This document shows positions 35,401-44,271 of a stretch of DNA of 64,000 bases, piece after piece (the first letter of the stretch is position 1; each line of letters starts with the position of its first letter). Source of the DNA: Acinetobacter junii CIP 64.5 (GTDB lineage Bacteria; Pseudomonadota; Gammaproteobacteria; Pseudomonadales; Moraxellaceae); contig NZ_KB849655.1 of NCBI RefSeq assembly GCF_000368765.1, positions 1,629,713 to 1,693,712 of the forward strand, written 5' to 3'. The notes under the pieces are model-generated. The model was not told where the DNA came from, did no database searches, and was given only the letters and a program-made list of their open reading frames with translations. Position numbers and translations under genes: made by a program.

Positions 35401-35689
35401 GCACACCTAAAGTGCCATAGCTACGTGACTGTTCATCAGTGGCATTGATGTCGGCTTTCTTCAGCTGGGCAACCACGGCTTCTAGAAAATGCCGTTCGGT
35501 ATCTTGCGGAAAGATGCGCTGAAACTTCTGCCAGTCTTGTGCTTGGGTTTGTTGCACAAAATCTAGTACGTCCTGCTCATACAAGGCGGTTTCACGGTTA
35601 TAACCTTGTGGGGTTCCGAGTTGCCAGCCTTGGGCCAGCATCTGTTGAATGATGTCGTTCTGGAAAATACTTTCACGGGTAGCGTCCAT
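32447..35689 (-). CDS. hsdR: Type I restriction enzyme, R (motor/nuclease) subunit
   Basis: A full-length HsdR of 1080 aa. It has an N-terminal PD-(D/E)XK nuclease (VLFINGFPVATLELKSEF region, about 160-180), Walker A HSAGSGKSNSIAW (about 343), the DEAH box IADEAHSSQSG (about 453), helicase motif VI region LSRLNRTYPGK, and a helical C-terminal part that binds the methylase core. It translocates DNA and cuts at a distance when the site is unmethylated. It is co-transcribed with DUF1016, hsdS and hsdM upstream and with the GmrSD-like gene downstream. No lesion seen. Confidence 0.96.
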   Translation of the reverse strand: MDATRESIFQNDIIQQMLAQGWQLGTPQGYNRETALYEQDVLDFVQQTQAQDWQKFQRIFPQDTERHFLEAVVAQLKKADINATDEQSRSYGTLGVLRHGVKTRSARFFLCQFKPEHALNPDTLANYKKNICRIVPELVYSPYVTAAELQDMGKQAKKWRIDLVLFINGFPVATLELKSEFKQAVQNAMLQYKRTRLPKDPETNKPEPLLMFKRGALVHFAVSQYEVYMATQLAGEDTFFLPFNKGTHDGGAGNDVPEDQNQYATAYLWNEVLTPDNLLNIIGRFVHLQIEEKEDWEGRKYKKELLIFPRYHQWNVVTKLINAALEEGTGQKYLIQHSAGSGKSNSIAWTAHQLSTLYDQHNQKLFDSVIVVTDRTILDAQLQDTIYQFEHADGVVGRINNKEGDGSKSEKLAKALETSQPIIIVTIQTFPFVLRAIENSTNLKQRRYAVIADEAHSSQSGSTARQLKEVLMLEEREEDAELSSEDILDAVVAARKGSNNLSYYAFTATPKDKTLQLFGRVPNPELPPSKQNKPEAFHVYSMRQAIEEGFILDVLKNYTNYKVVYKLKQKIEEADKQVDAKKAKIRLNQWVRLHDHNISQKVKVIVEHFKNNVMGLLGGQAKAMVVTSSRKEAVRYKLAFDKYVTDQGYKSIQAMVAFSGEVEFNDKDTDSSGLVGQTFNERNMNPGLKGREMRKAFDSDDYQVMLVANKFQTGFDQPKLCAMYVDKKLGGVECVQTLSRLNRTYPGKAESGTFVLDFFNDPEDILAAFQPYYQTAELADVSNPDQIFDLFEKLKASKIFLWTEVEQFVEAFFTKNKSNAAISNICKPAVERWQKRYSQAIEAYNNSRDMLERCKKTNEAVLIANADNAFKEAKLEKDKLEIFKKDLGSFTRFYEFMSQIVDYDDKELEKLSLYARNLRPLLRETATKDDEVDLSNVSMSHYRLSKIRQQDIKLKEDAEDFKLEPGNDLGAAKPRDKKEEFLSQIIERLNDVFITDNLTDKDMLNYAYTVRDKLAENEIVMKQIANNTREQAMLGDFPKAMDDAILGSSAAHQEQMMQLLSDPAKASIFARVIFDMLSGG

Positions 35690-35691
35690 GA

Positions 35692-36741
35692 TTATTGTTC
35701 TCCATCGGCGAGCAAGCGTTGTTTAGCACGTTCCCTCGCAAGGTGTAAGCGCTGTTCCAAGACTTCTTTGGGTGGCAAAACCGTCATATATTCAGCCACA
35801 TGAATATCCGATTTTTCCAAGTCCAGCAATTCAATTTGTTCATGTTTTTTGGAGGTACAGAAAATAATGCCCAGCGGTGGGTTTTCACCTTCTTCCTGTT
35901 CGTATTTGGCCAGCCAGCGTAAATACAGTTCCATCTGGCTTTTATGCGAATGGCGGAATTTTTCAGTTTTCAGGTCAATCGCGACCAGTCGTTTGAGTTT
36001 GCGGTTATAAAACAACAGGTCAATGTAGAAATCATCTTCATCAATCTGAATACGCTTCTGGCGGGCAATAAAGCTAAAGCCTGAACCAAGCTCTAAAAGA
36101 AACTGCTCAATATCGCGCAAAATGGCATCTTCTAAATCCTTTTCCAGATAGCGGTCATTCAGATCGAGAAAGTCCAGAATATAAGGATCTTTGAGCAAGA
36201 GCTGCTGATGTACAACCCCTTGTTCCTTGAGCTGTTGCAGTTCATGCAGAATGGTTTCATCCGGTTTTTTGGAAATGGCGGTGCGTTCAAACAGCATTGA
36301 ACCGATGCGTTCATCCAGCGTTCGCGTAGACCAGCGTTCCTGCACTGCCATGTTGAGATAGAATTCTCGTTTGATGTGGTCATCTATATACATCAGGGTT
36401 TTAAGATGCGTCCAGCTTAATTGTCCACGCACTGCATGGACAAAGTTGAGATCATCAAAAACTTCGGCAAATTTAACATAGTAGTTGAGCTGTGACTTTC
36501 CCCAGCCTCGGCCTAATTGCGCTGTCAGGGCTTTGGATAAATTGCCAATGATGTGTTGCCCATATTCTGCCCGTTCGCCTTTGAGGATTTCCTGTCGGAT
36601 ACGTTGTCCCACGTGCCAATACAGCAAGGTCAGTTCGGCATTGACGGCTACGGCTGCACGCTGTTTGGCGGCATGGACAAGTAAAACAATATCTTGGGTC
36701 AGTTGTGGCAAAGCTAAGCTCGTTAATGAATGCTCACTCAT
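35692..36741 (-). CDS. DUF1016 (YhcG-type) PD-(D/E)XK nuclease-like protein
   Basis: A 349-aa protein with the DUF1016 N-terminal helical domain (LTQDIVLLVHAAKQRAAVAVNAELTLLYWHVGQRI, GWGKSQLNYYVKFAEVF) and a C-terminal PD-(D/E)XK-like nuclease: DDFYIDLLFYNRKLKRLVAIDLKTEKF and later PPLGIIFCTSK. Such genes are frequently found between hsdS and hsdR of type I systems. Their role there is not settled; DNA repair or auxiliary restriction has been proposed. The start overlaps hsdS by 4 bases and the stop lies 2 bases before hsdR, so it is fully embedded in the operon. Confidence 0.9.
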   Translation of the reverse strand: MSEHSLTSLALPQLTQDIVLLVHAAKQRAAVAVNAELTLLYWHVGQRIRQEILKGERAEYGQHIIGNLSKALTAQLGRGWGKSQLNYYVKFAEVFDDLNFVHAVRGQLSWTHLKTLMYIDDHIKREFYLNMAVQERWSTRTLDERIGSMLFERTAISKKPDETILHELQQLKEQGVVHQQLLLKDPYILDFLDLNDRYLEKDLEDAILRDIEQFLLELGSGFSFIARQKRIQIDEDDFYIDLLFYNRKLKRLVAIDLKTEKFRHSHKSQMELYLRWLAKYEQEEGENPPLGIIFCTSKKHEQIELLDLEKSDIHVAEYMTVLPPKEVLEQRLHLARERAKQRLLADGEQ

Positions 36742-38027
36742 GCGCTTAACTCCGTTTTTGCCTCAGCAAGCGTTGGGGCTTGCCAATTACGAACGTCGAT
36801 CTTTCCTGTAACCGCAGATGAAATCAGGGCTGTACGGCGTTCTTGCATTAATTTTACACTATAGCTTGCTTTATAGATTAAATTTTCAAACAATAAACAT
36901 TGATTCTCTAAATATTCAATGATTTCCTTTTGCTCTGATAAAGATGGTGCACAAATTACAGTATTTTTAATATCTTCAGCATGAATATTTTGATTTACGC
37001 CCCCATGAATATTTTGTTTCACAGAAAGTTGAAATGAATCTGATTGAAATAAAAACCTTAAATAATCAGGTTCAAATATCTTGTTCATAAATCGGAAACG
37101 GATCAAATATGAAGCATAAATTAAATTTTCATAATCTTCGGTAATTACTCCAAACGATCCTGCACCTCCAGTTCTAGCAAACACAACATCGCCTTTTTGC
37201 AACTTAAATAAATGGGTAGTATCACTTTCATTAACCATAGGACAATTAGATATATTAATTTCTCCTAAATCACGTAAATCAGTAATACGTAAAAGTTTTA
37301 ATCCCTCATCAACATATGATTCAGTAGTATAATAACCTTGTCGATGCTCAACTAAATACCTACGGACTGGAGCCATATTCCAATGCTCAGGCACTTGCCC
37401 TAACCATTCCACGCCTGAATCTTTCATCGGGACATTCGGATTGAGTCCTTTGGTCACGGCATGGCTAATTACCGCCTGACGTTTTTCTTTGACCAGTTCG
37501 ATCAGTTGATGTTGTTTTTCAATCAGGTGGTCGATTTTGGTGGTTTCATGGTCGAGGAAATTTCTAATCTGATTTCGTTCGAAAACACTGGGAGGTACAG
37601 AAAACTCAAAATTATTGAGGTTCTCTTGTGTCATACTTGGTAAAGCTGTATTAGTTGAATAGCGATTAAAGAGAATAGTTTTGCTTAAGTAATAAAAATA
37701 TTTTACATCAATGTCCTTATTCACTTCAGTGTAATACATCGTATCAACTGTCCAAAATGGCTCATCAATATAAAGTGGTTTATCAATTGTCCCTTTGCGC
37801 CCCAAGAGCACTGAAGGCCTATTAAACATATAAGTAGAGCTAAAAGTAAATTGCCCACCCGATCCCATAACAGGGAAGCCTGTTTCAGTTTCTACATGCT
37901 TATAATCTTGACCATTTCTAATTTTTGCCAAGAATTTTAATCGCGTTAATTTCCAATGACTCGGAATCTCACCTAACCATTGAACACCTGAATCCTTATA
38001 CTCCGCATAGGCCTGATACTTTGCCAT
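36738..38027 (-). CDS. hsdS: Type I restriction-modification specificity subunit
   Basis: The 429-aa protein has the usual HsdS layout: target recognition domain 1 (about 15-150), the conserved helical spacer (IDHLIEKQHQLIELVKEKRQAVISHAVTKGLNP), target recognition domain 2 (about 210-365) and the distal helical repeat (LENLIYKASYSVKLMQERRTALISSAVTGKIDV). The repeats KDSGVQWLGEIPSHWK and KDSGVEWLGQVPEHWN open each half. Each TRD would read one half of a bipartite DNA site; which bases cannot be told from sequence alone. The two TRDs are notably more AT-rich than the conserved parts, in line with TRD exchange. Confidence 0.94.
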   Translation of the reverse strand: MAKYQAYAEYKDSGVQWLGEIPSHWKLTRLKFLAKIRNGQDYKHVETETGFPVMGSGGQFTFSSTYMFNRPSVLLGRKGTIDKPLYIDEPFWTVDTMYYTEVNKDIDVKYFYYLSKTILFNRYSTNTALPSMTQENLNNFEFSVPPSVFERNQIRNFLDHETTKIDHLIEKQHQLIELVKEKRQAVISHAVTKGLNPNVPMKDSGVEWLGQVPEHWNMAPVRRYLVEHRQGYYTTESYVDEGLKLLRITDLRDLGEINISNCPMVNESDTTHLFKLQKGDVVFARTGGAGSFGVITEDYENLIYASYLIRFRFMNKIFEPDYLRFLFQSDSFQLSVKQNIHGGVNQNIHAEDIKNTVICAPSLSEQKEIIEYLENQCLLFENLIYKASYSVKLMQERRTALISSAVTGKIDVRNWQAPTLAEAKTELSA

Positions 38028-40312
38028 TAGGAATGCACCTCTTGTAGCAGCTGCATAATCTCGGCACTCACCGCATCCAAATCCGCATCAATCTCAGCTA
38101 AATCACGTGGTGGCTGGTACACGTAGAAATGACGGTTAAACGGAATTTCATAACCCACAATGCCAATCTCGCTATCTTTCTCGTCACGCTTGTCGGCATT
38201 GATCCAAGCATCCGGCACGTGTGGCTGTACTTCACGTTTAAAGTAATCTTCAATCAGCTCCGTGGTGCTGACTTTTGGATTCAGTGCAATATTCTCCGCA
38301 TCACGCAAGTCACCATCCTGCACAAACTCAACAACTTTGCCCTGGTAGTTGAACTGGCCATATAATGGATTTTCCGCCTGTTTCACGACCTTGTTAATCA
38401 CTGGTTCTGCTTCCGGATTTTTCCAGGTAATGGCATCTAACAGCTGTTTCTTCTCTTTGGCATCCAGCTTGATGTCGGTTTGCTTCAGGGCTTTTTTCAG
38501 CACTTCATCAAACTGGTTGAAATCATCAAACTGCTCAGTGCCAATCACATTCTGTAAGGCTTGGGCTTTTTCCATCAAGGCTTTCTGGAATAGCCAGATT
38601 TTGCTGTCCAGTACCTCTTTAATGTCTTTTTCTTTTAGCTCAGGGAATTCAGCTTTAATCAGGGCACGTACCTCAAGCGCCACGTCCTGCAACTGACCAT
38701 AAGTTTCTGCTGTCCACACTGTACCAAAGGCTGTGCCCAATTGCGCATCGATACTTTGCATCACGGCATTAAACGGTTTCGGCGCAAAACGTAATGCAGC
38801 AATCGCGCTATCCGTGATCTGTGCCGATAAACGTAATGGACGTTCAATGGTCACGCGACGGTAGCCAAATTCATGGCTGTCAAAAATCTTGCTGGCGAAT
38901 GGTTTTTGCTGTTCGGTTTCGCCATCCTGCGCCAAGGTGTCTACCGCCACAAAGTCACCGTAATTTTGGGTAATGGTGGCAATTTCAGCTTCAGTCAGAT
39001 AGTTACGTTTTGAACCCAGCGACTTACGCATTTTGGTACTGAGGTTTGAGGCATTAATAAGCTGTACCTTGCCTTTACGTTCAGCGGCTTTTTTATTGCT
39101 GAGTACCCAGATATAGGTGGCAATCCCGGTGTTGTAGAACATATCGTTCGGTAAGGCAATAATGGCTTCAAGCAAGTCGGCTTCTAAAATGTAGCGACGG
39201 ATCTCGCTTTCACCACTGCCTGCACTACCGGTAAATAAAGGTGAACCATTCAGGATAATCCCGATGCGGCTACCGCTCTCGGTACTGCTGGCATCACGCA
39301 TCTTGCTGATCAAGTGCATCAGGAATAATAATGAACCATCCGATACCCGTGGCAAGCCTGCACCGAAACGGCCATCAAAGCCTTTTTGTTCATGCTCGTC
39401 CTTGATGTCCTGTTCGATCTTTTTCCAGTCCACGCCAAAGGGTGGATTCGACAGCATGTAGTCAAACTGATCGACCGAGAGTTGATCATTCGACAGCGTA
39501 TTTCCGAGTTTAATCCGGCTCACGTCCTGCCCTTTAATCAGCATGTCGGCTTTACAGATGGCGTAGGATTCTGGATTGAGTTCCTGACCAAACGCACGCA
39601 TCACCGCATTCGGGTTCAGCTCATGCAGATATTCCATGCCTGAAGACAGGAAGCCGCCTGTTCCCGCTGTAGGATCGTAAATGGTACGGATAATGCCGTC
39701 CTTGGTCAGCACGTCATCATCTTCCATAAACACCAGTGCCGTGGTCAAACGTACGATGTCACGCGGGGTAAAGTGTTCCCCAGCCGTTTCATTAGAACTT
39801 TCGGCAAAACGACGGATCAGTTCTTCAAACACCAAACCCATGTCATGGTTGGATACGTTCTTTGGACTCAGATCCGTGGTAGCAAACTTTTGCACGACTT
39901 TATACAAAAGGTTGGCATCATCGAGGAGGCCCACAAATTCGATGAAGTTAAAGTATTCAAAGATCTCACGGGCATCTTTAGAGAAACTTTGCACATAAGT
40001 GCTTAAGTTGGCCTTGATATCACTCTGCCCCATTTTGCTAAGATCCATTGGGGATGTATTAAAGAAGGCTAGACCGTTGGTGGCACGCAGCAATAACTTT
40101 TCTTGAGCTTCTTCTGGCAGATTCAGCTTGGAGACTTTTTCATGTTCTGCCAGTACCGCAGCCTTGCTTTCTTCCAGTACACATTCCAAACGACGTAACA
40201 AGGTAAATGGCAGAATGATGCGACCGTATTGCGATTGTTTGAAGTCACCACGCAGCAGGTCGGCAACCGACCAGATGAAAGAAGCGATTTGTGAAAAGTT
40301 ATTGTTGGTCAT
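38027..40312 (-). CDS. hsdM: Type I restriction-modification DNA adenine methylase subunit
   Basis: HsdM, 761 aa from MTNNNFSQ. This start is preferred because HsdM proteins begin with this helical region; an upstream ATG at 40357 would add 15 residues. It has the N-terminal helical bundle ([35 protein letters not shown]), the SAM motif [13 protein letters not shown] (about 214) and the catalytic NPPF in [10 protein letters not shown] (about 289), with a long C-terminal extension. It makes N6-methyladenine at the site chosen by HsdS. It is the first gene of the operon; the promoter should lie in the 235 bases before the AlpA terminator. Confidence 0.96.
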   Translation of the reverse strand: MTNNNFSQIASFIWSVADLLRGDFKQSQYGRIILPFTLLRRLECVLEESKAAVLAEHEKVSKLNLPEEAQEKLLLRATNGLAFFNTSPMDLSKMGQSDIKANLSTYVQSFSKDAREIFEYFNFIEFVGLLDDANLLYKVVQKFATTDLSPKNVSNHDMGLVFEELIRRFAESSNETAGEHFTPRDIVRLTTALVFMEDDDVLTKDGIIRTIYDPTAGTGGFLSSGMEYLHELNPNAVMRAFGQELNPESYAICKADMLIKGQDVSRIKLGNTLSNDQLSVDQFDYMLSNPPFGVDWKKIEQDIKDEHEQKGFDGRFGAGLPRVSDGSLLFLMHLISKMRDASSTESGSRIGIILNGSPLFTGSAGSGESEIRRYILEADLLEAIIALPNDMFYNTGIATYIWVLSNKKAAERKGKVQLINASNLSTKMRKSLGSKRNYLTEAEIATITQNYGDFVAVDTLAQDGETEQQKPFASKIFDSHEFGYRRVTIERPLRLSAQITDSAIAALRFAPKPFNAVMQSIDAQLGTAFGTVWTAETYGQLQDVALEVRALIKAEFPELKEKDIKEVLDSKIWLFQKALMEKAQALQNVIGTEQFDDFNQFDEVLKKALKQTDIKLDAKEKKQLLDAITWKNPEAEPVINKVVKQAENPLYGQFNYQGKVVEFVQDGDLRDAENIALNPKVSTTELIEDYFKREVQPHVPDAWINADKRDEKDSEIGIVGYEIPFNRHFYVYQPPRDLAEIDADLDAVSAEIMQLLQEVHS

Positions 40313-40547
40313 AGTGTTCTGAAAAATCCTGGTTCTTATTTGACGCAGTAGCATCAACTGAAAACTTGCTTACCTTTATCTTACTGAAATTTTGTTGAAC
40401 TTTTGGAAAAAAATAGTGATTAATCACTGAATTGATTTCACTCAGCGACAGAAAATGTCGTTTAAAGCATCTTTTGATTGTAGTAGTGAATGGCTTGATT
40501 CATTTTATTCTTTAGATTTTTAACATTTCCATAGTTTACTGAAAACC

Positions 40548-40572
40548 AAAAAATAAGGGAGCCGAAGCTCCC
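40548..40572 (-). terminator. Intrinsic terminator after the AlpA-like gene
   Basis: On the minus strand GGGAGC-TTCG-GCTCCC followed by TTATTTTTT. It insulates the restriction operon from the module upstream. Confidence 0.85.
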
Positions 40573-40577
40573 CACTT

Positions 40578-40808
40578 TTATTCACGATTTTCCAGCTTAT
40601 CTTCAATCCATTGATTTATTTCCCAAGCTGACCAGCCAATACGAGATTCACTTAGTCGCACAGGCTTTGGAAAAGTAGAATCGTAGTATTTTGATTTCTG
40701 ATTGATCATTTCATAGATTTTAGCTCGACTGATACTTGTAAATTGAACTACCTCTTTAATATTAATGATTTGATTCATCGGGAAAGTTTGACCAACAAAT
40801 GCATTCAT
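40578..40808 (-). CDS. AlpA-family DNA-binding regulator
   Basis: The 76-aa product follows the AlpA pattern: IINIKEVVQFTSISRAKIYEMIN, then FPKPVRLSESRIGWSAWEINQWIEDKLE. GGAG 9 bases upstream supports the ATG at 40808; a second Met at residue 11 is possible. It is more canonical than the AlpA-like protein of island A. Such proteins control integrase or excision gene expression in P4-type islands. It is the last gene of the leftward module that starts at about 45976 and may link it to excision. Confidence 0.88.
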   Translation of the reverse strand: MNAFVGQTFPMNQIINIKEVVQFTSISRAKIYEMINQKSKYYDSTFPKPVRLSESRIGWSAWEINQWIEDKLENRE

Positions 40809-40887
40809 GATGTTTACTCCTATCTCATGATTTCGAGCAACTCGCTCATGAGATACGGCAATCTCGTAAGGTTTTACCTTGTACGAT

Positions 40888-41772
40888 TTAATTCAAAGCC
40901 GTCACTGATCCTTTCAATCCCTGTTGAATATCAAATGCAGTCTGAGTCTCTTCGATCTGCTGGCCTCCGACAGGCTGATAAAACTCCTCAATTACCTCCA
41001 AGCCTTCCTCCATGTCTACGTCCATCCTTCCATTCCCCAAACCCTTCCTTGCGGTAAAGTCTAAAGCCTCCTGATAAAACCCCGCCTGCTTGCTCTGTTC
41101 ATCAATTTGCTTTGCCTGAATAATGGCTTCATTCAGGCTAATACCTTCCCTTAACGTTAGATCCACGTAATACACCGGCTGACGATAACTTTGTGTCGTA
41201 CTCTTGCCTCGCAATATCAACTGCAAGGGTAGACATGACAACAAGCCATTTGATGCTGCATGGTAATAACTCAGTCGCGCAGCCAAAGTCCGAATACTAT
41301 TAAAGCCTGTAGTTCTAAAGATGAAGGTGCCAAACTCATCCGATTCATCTAAGTTCACATGCAAACGCCCGTAGGGCTTACAGTTCCCTCCTTGAGCCAA
41401 TGGACATAAATCAGGGGATGGACAGGGAAGTTGCTCCACGCCTTGATTGGTTAAACGTTGGCAGGTTTCTCCATTACCGACACAGACAGGTCTTCCAGTC
41501 TGTCGGTCAAACAGGCTGTATTCTGCACGCAGGTTTAAATCAGGATCATTAAAGATCATTCTGACAGGGATTGAACGTAGCTTTTGATTCGGAGCATTCG
41601 CTCGCAGCTGATCATCCAGTGGATGTTTAACCCAGCCTTCTTTGCTTTGAATCTGGGAAGTAATGGTGAACTGGTCATCCTTTTCCGGTAGGCGCTTGCC
41701 ATTCTTCTCGATCATCCGACCGATACTGATCCGTCCGAGTATTGGAGGAGTAATTGCTAAACCTTTAATCAT
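40888..41772 (-). CDS. Cysteine-rich Gp3/RDF-like protein
   Basis: A 294-aa protein with a cysteine cluster at 97, 104, 117, 123 and 131, ending CKPYGRLHVNL, a pattern seen in the family that includes phage phiC31 Gp3-like recombination directionality factors. In many islands such genes are labelled 'hydrolase or metal-binding protein' and sit next to YqaJ and DUF932 genes, as here. A metal-bound structural site is likely. I infer a DNA recombination or excision role. The N-terminal 60 residues (GRISIGRMIEKNGKRLPEKDDQFTITSQ) also fit that family. Confidence in the gene is high, in the function moderate. Confidence 0.75.
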   Translation of the reverse strand: MIKGLAITPPILGRISIGRMIEKNGKRLPEKDDQFTITSQIQSKEGWVKHPLDDQLRANAPNQKLRSIPVRMIFNDPDLNLRAEYSLFDRQTGRPVCVGNGETCQRLTNQGVEQLPCPSPDLCPLAQGGNCKPYGRLHVNLDESDEFGTFIFRTTGFNSIRTLAARLSYYHAASNGLLSCLPLQLILRGKSTTQSYRQPVYYVDLTLREGISLNEAIIQAKQIDEQSKQAGFYQEALDFTARKGLGNGRMDVDMEEGLEVIEEFYQPVGGQQIEETQTAFDIQQGLKGSVTALN

Positions 41773-41881
41773 GTTGATATTCCTTAATGTATTACCTTAC
41801 AAATTTGGGTCTATGTATGTAGGTCGGAACAAGGACCAAATAAGTTACCCAAAGAATGTAGAGCCAGATAAAGTGCTACAG

Positions 41882-41935
41882 AAATCGCGACCGATTTGCT
41901 CTCTACCGAAGGGTAGAGAGCGGGGAGCGATTTTT
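41882..41935. other. Structured intergenic element between the YqaJ and Gp3-like genes
   Basis: GCTCTCTACC (41898-41907), loop GAAG, GGTAGAGAGC (41912-41921) is a perfect 10-bp stem enclosed by AAATCGC (41882-41888) and GCGATTT (41927-41933). On the plus strand five T end it. The genes here read leftward, so it could be an intercistronic RNA structure or a terminator for an opposing transcript. Confidence 0.5.
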
Positions 41936-41967
41936 GTGAATTTTTGATTGGGTGCTGTAGATAGGGC

Positions 41968-43026
41968 TTAGTCGGTATAGATGTTGAATCGACGACTGCC
42001 CTGCTTTTGAAGTGGATAAAGCTCGATGAGTTCAGGCTGGTGCTGAAGCAATGCTTTGGTATTGAGGCTGATAGAATCCTTGGCTTTCTTCCAGACTACT
42101 GAGCCATTTGCAAAGACTGCCCTTTCCTTGTCTTGCATCATCATCTGGATTTCATGTTTAAGCTGGTCAAAGCGTTCCTGCTTATGCTGGATCTCTTCTT
42201 TTATTTTGATGAGCTGGTCGAACATCAAATTGGCATTTTCGTTTTGCGAAAGATCCTCTACGGTTAAAGGTACATGCGCTGGATAAAGTTGTTGAATCGC
42301 TTTAGCTGCGGATTCACTTGCATCCACGGATGGTGGTGTATCCTTTTCCACGCATTCCCAGAAATATCGTTCTGCTTGAACAATATGTTCAATCACCGAT
42401 TCTGATCGTGTCACTTTGAAGATCTTGGTTTCATGCCCACAAATCAAGACACAAACATGTGCTGCCTGCTTACCAGTCACCGCCAGTTGATGCTGCACCT
42501 GACAAAGCACGTATAAAGGCACACCATCACGCCACAATTTTGCTCCATGCTCACCTGCTGTTTTGCATTCCAAAATTTGAACTTCATCGCTGCCGACTAC
42601 GCTGTAATCCAGATTGGCTAACATAAAGTGTTTATCGGGATCAGGATGCTGAAGCACCGCATTGATTCGTCGCACCTTGTTATGGGTGTGCATGCTATAG
42701 AACTCTGCCACCAAAGGTTCCAGCTGCTTACCCCAATACAACGGTGCAAGACCTGTGCTTTCATCTTCAATAGACTGAGCTTGACGACCTGTTTTGATTA
42801 GCCACAGTTCTAGCATCGACATATACGGATTTAAGCCACAGGCTGTCGCTGCATCACTACTGCCAATACCTTGTTTACGAACTTCAAGCCAATCTTGATA
42901 CGCCATATCTTTGGTACTAACCAAGCGTTTGGCAGAGTTAGCTCGCTTGTTTGTGGTTAATGGATTTAATACTGTCTGAACACCTGCCTGTACAGTCTGA
43001 TTTGAAATCGGTGCGATTTGATTCAT
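41968..43026 (-). CDS. YqaJ-type viral recombinase/exonuclease
   Basis: A 352-aa protein starting at the ATG at 43026, with AAGGAT 7 bases upstream. The YqaJ nuclease core is clear: VRKQGIGSSDAATACGLNPYMSMLELW, EPLVAEFY, then FMLANLDY (Asp), VQILECKTA (E-x-K) and QVQHQLAVTG, which make up a lambda-exonuclease-like PD-(D/E)XK site. A coiled-coil C-terminus follows (KEEIQHKQERFDQLKHEIQMMM). It would resect double-strand ends for recombination. No Bet/RecT annealase is visible; the DUF932 and Gp3-like neighbours are its usual companions in such islands. Confidence 0.9.
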   Translation of the reverse strand: MNQIAPISNQTVQAGVQTVLNPLTTNKRANSAKRLVSTKDMAYQDWLEVRKQGIGSSDAATACGLNPYMSMLELWLIKTGRQAQSIEDESTGLAPLYWGKQLEPLVAEFYSMHTHNKVRRINAVLQHPDPDKHFMLANLDYSVVGSDEVQILECKTAGEHGAKLWRDGVPLYVLCQVQHQLAVTGKQAAHVCVLICGHETKIFKVTRSESVIEHIVQAERYFWECVEKDTPPSVDASESAAKAIQQLYPAHVPLTVEDLSQNENANLMFDQLIKIKEEIQHKQERFDQLKHEIQMMMQDKERAVFANGSVVWKKAKDSISLNTKALLQHQPELIELYPLQKQGSRRFNIYTD

Positions 43027-43071
43027 GGTTCTATCCTTATAAATTTCAGTTTTTGTAAAAATGAACCGCAT

Positions 43072-43106
43072 AAAAAAGCCATACCCGACACGAGGTCGGG
43101 TATGGC
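43072..43106 (-). terminator. Intrinsic terminator between DUF932 and YqaJ genes
   Basis: On the minus strand GCCATACCCGAC, a 5-base loop, GTCGGGTATGGC (perfect 12 bp), then six T. It should end most DUF932 transcripts, so YqaJ needs its own promoter or partial read-through. Confidence 0.88.
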
Positions 43107-43214
43107 GATATGTATGCTGATTCAGATTGTTGATTGTGAGTTGAAAGTAGAGAGAGTTACGTATGTGCTGTATTCAGCGATTGTTGAGACTTGCGGGGTT
43201 AAGGTTGCATGAGC

Positions 43215-44249
43215 TTAGGCTATCAAAGATAGAGCCTGTTGCAGTCCACGTTGCTTAAGACCTGCGCCTGCACCAAACCATGCTGAGTCAAGGCGATGAT
43301 CTGTACTCATGGCACGACGTTCATGATCGACGAATTCCGTGATTGAACAGAGTAAGCCATAAGCCGTGTCCTTCGCAGATGAAAGATCTGCCCCTCGTCC
43401 CTGACCATTAAACATATCTAAAGCCTTGCTCATGGCTCTTCCATTTGGCTCAGCCTTGTTTTGCTGTGGTGGGTTGCTTGCCACCTGACGATAGAACTGA
43501 ATGATGTTCTCTTCAGGATCAGAAATTGACATGGTGCTATTGTTGAACACGGCATCAAAGTAAGCTTTTGCTTCCTGCTGACTGACTTTACGCTGTGTGA
43601 GCTGTTTCATTTCATACATGTGTTCATCCCATGTACGCACTGAAATACCCAATTGTTGTTTCACTTTCTCCGCATCAAACTTGGTGCTATGCGGTACTTT
43701 GACTACACCAGCACTAGCCGTTGCTCCCTTCAAAGCAATCGCAAGCGTGTTGTTACAGACGACACGGATACTGGTGAACTGAGCTGTAGTCGCCAGTGTA
43801 CCGTCACAAGCTGATGCCAAAAGGACATAGCCATTACTGACATCCTTACCTTTCAATGCAGTGCTTTGACCTGTACGAGCTAAAGCCCAGAACTTCTTGC
43901 CACCTTTCAGCACACCTGCTGTTTCTAGCTCAAATCCTGATTGTTCAGTCAGATCACGATAGAACTCCAAAATCTCTTTTGGTTGGACTTCCTGATAACG
44001 CTGACTGACCACAGATAACGGTGCCTGAGTATCTGAGCGATACAAAACACGTTGTTCCTCAAACGGCATGATGATGTTCTGACCACGTTCATTCTGAGCC
44101 ATGTAACTGACATCAGATGACTCGATACGCCAATCCATCCCGGCTTGCTGTGCCCAAACTTCCAGTGGCTGATTTGGACTGAGTTGATTCCCTAAGCCAT
44201 GCCAAGGGGTTTCACCAACATAGGCGATTTGTTCAATTTGATGTGCCAT
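43215..44249 (-). CDS. DUF932 (phage/plasmid-like, TIGR03299-type) protein
   Basis: The 344-aa product starts MAHQIEQIAYVGETPWHGLGNQL, the hallmark of the DUF932 family, and continues with SLVYLs-like RVLYRSDTQAPLSVVSQRYQEVQP, the GTLATTAQFTSIRVVCNNTL block and a C-terminal AYGLLCSITEFVDHERR. The molecular function of the family is unknown; members occur on plasmids, phages and islands next to recombination nucleases. The length is complete. It lies 22 bases downstream of the zinc-ribbon gene and is followed by a strong terminator. Confidence 0.88.
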   Translation of the reverse strand: MAHQIEQIAYVGETPWHGLGNQLSPNQPLEVWAQQAGMDWRIESSDVSYMAQNERGQNIIMPFEEQRVLYRSDTQAPLSVVSQRYQEVQPKEILEFYRDLTEQSGFELETAGVLKGGKKFWALARTGQSTALKGKDVSNGYVLLASACDGTLATTAQFTSIRVVCNNTLAIALKGATASAGVVKVPHSTKFDAEKVKQQLGISVRTWDEHMYEMKQLTQRKVSQQEAKAYFDAVFNNSTMSISDPEENIIQFYRQVASNPPQQNKAEPNGRAMSKALDMFNGQGRGADLSSAKDTAYGLLCSITEFVDHERRAMSTDHRLDSAWFGAGAGLKQRGLQQALSLIA

Positions 44250-44271
44250 TGATTCGTTCTCCTATGCTGAC

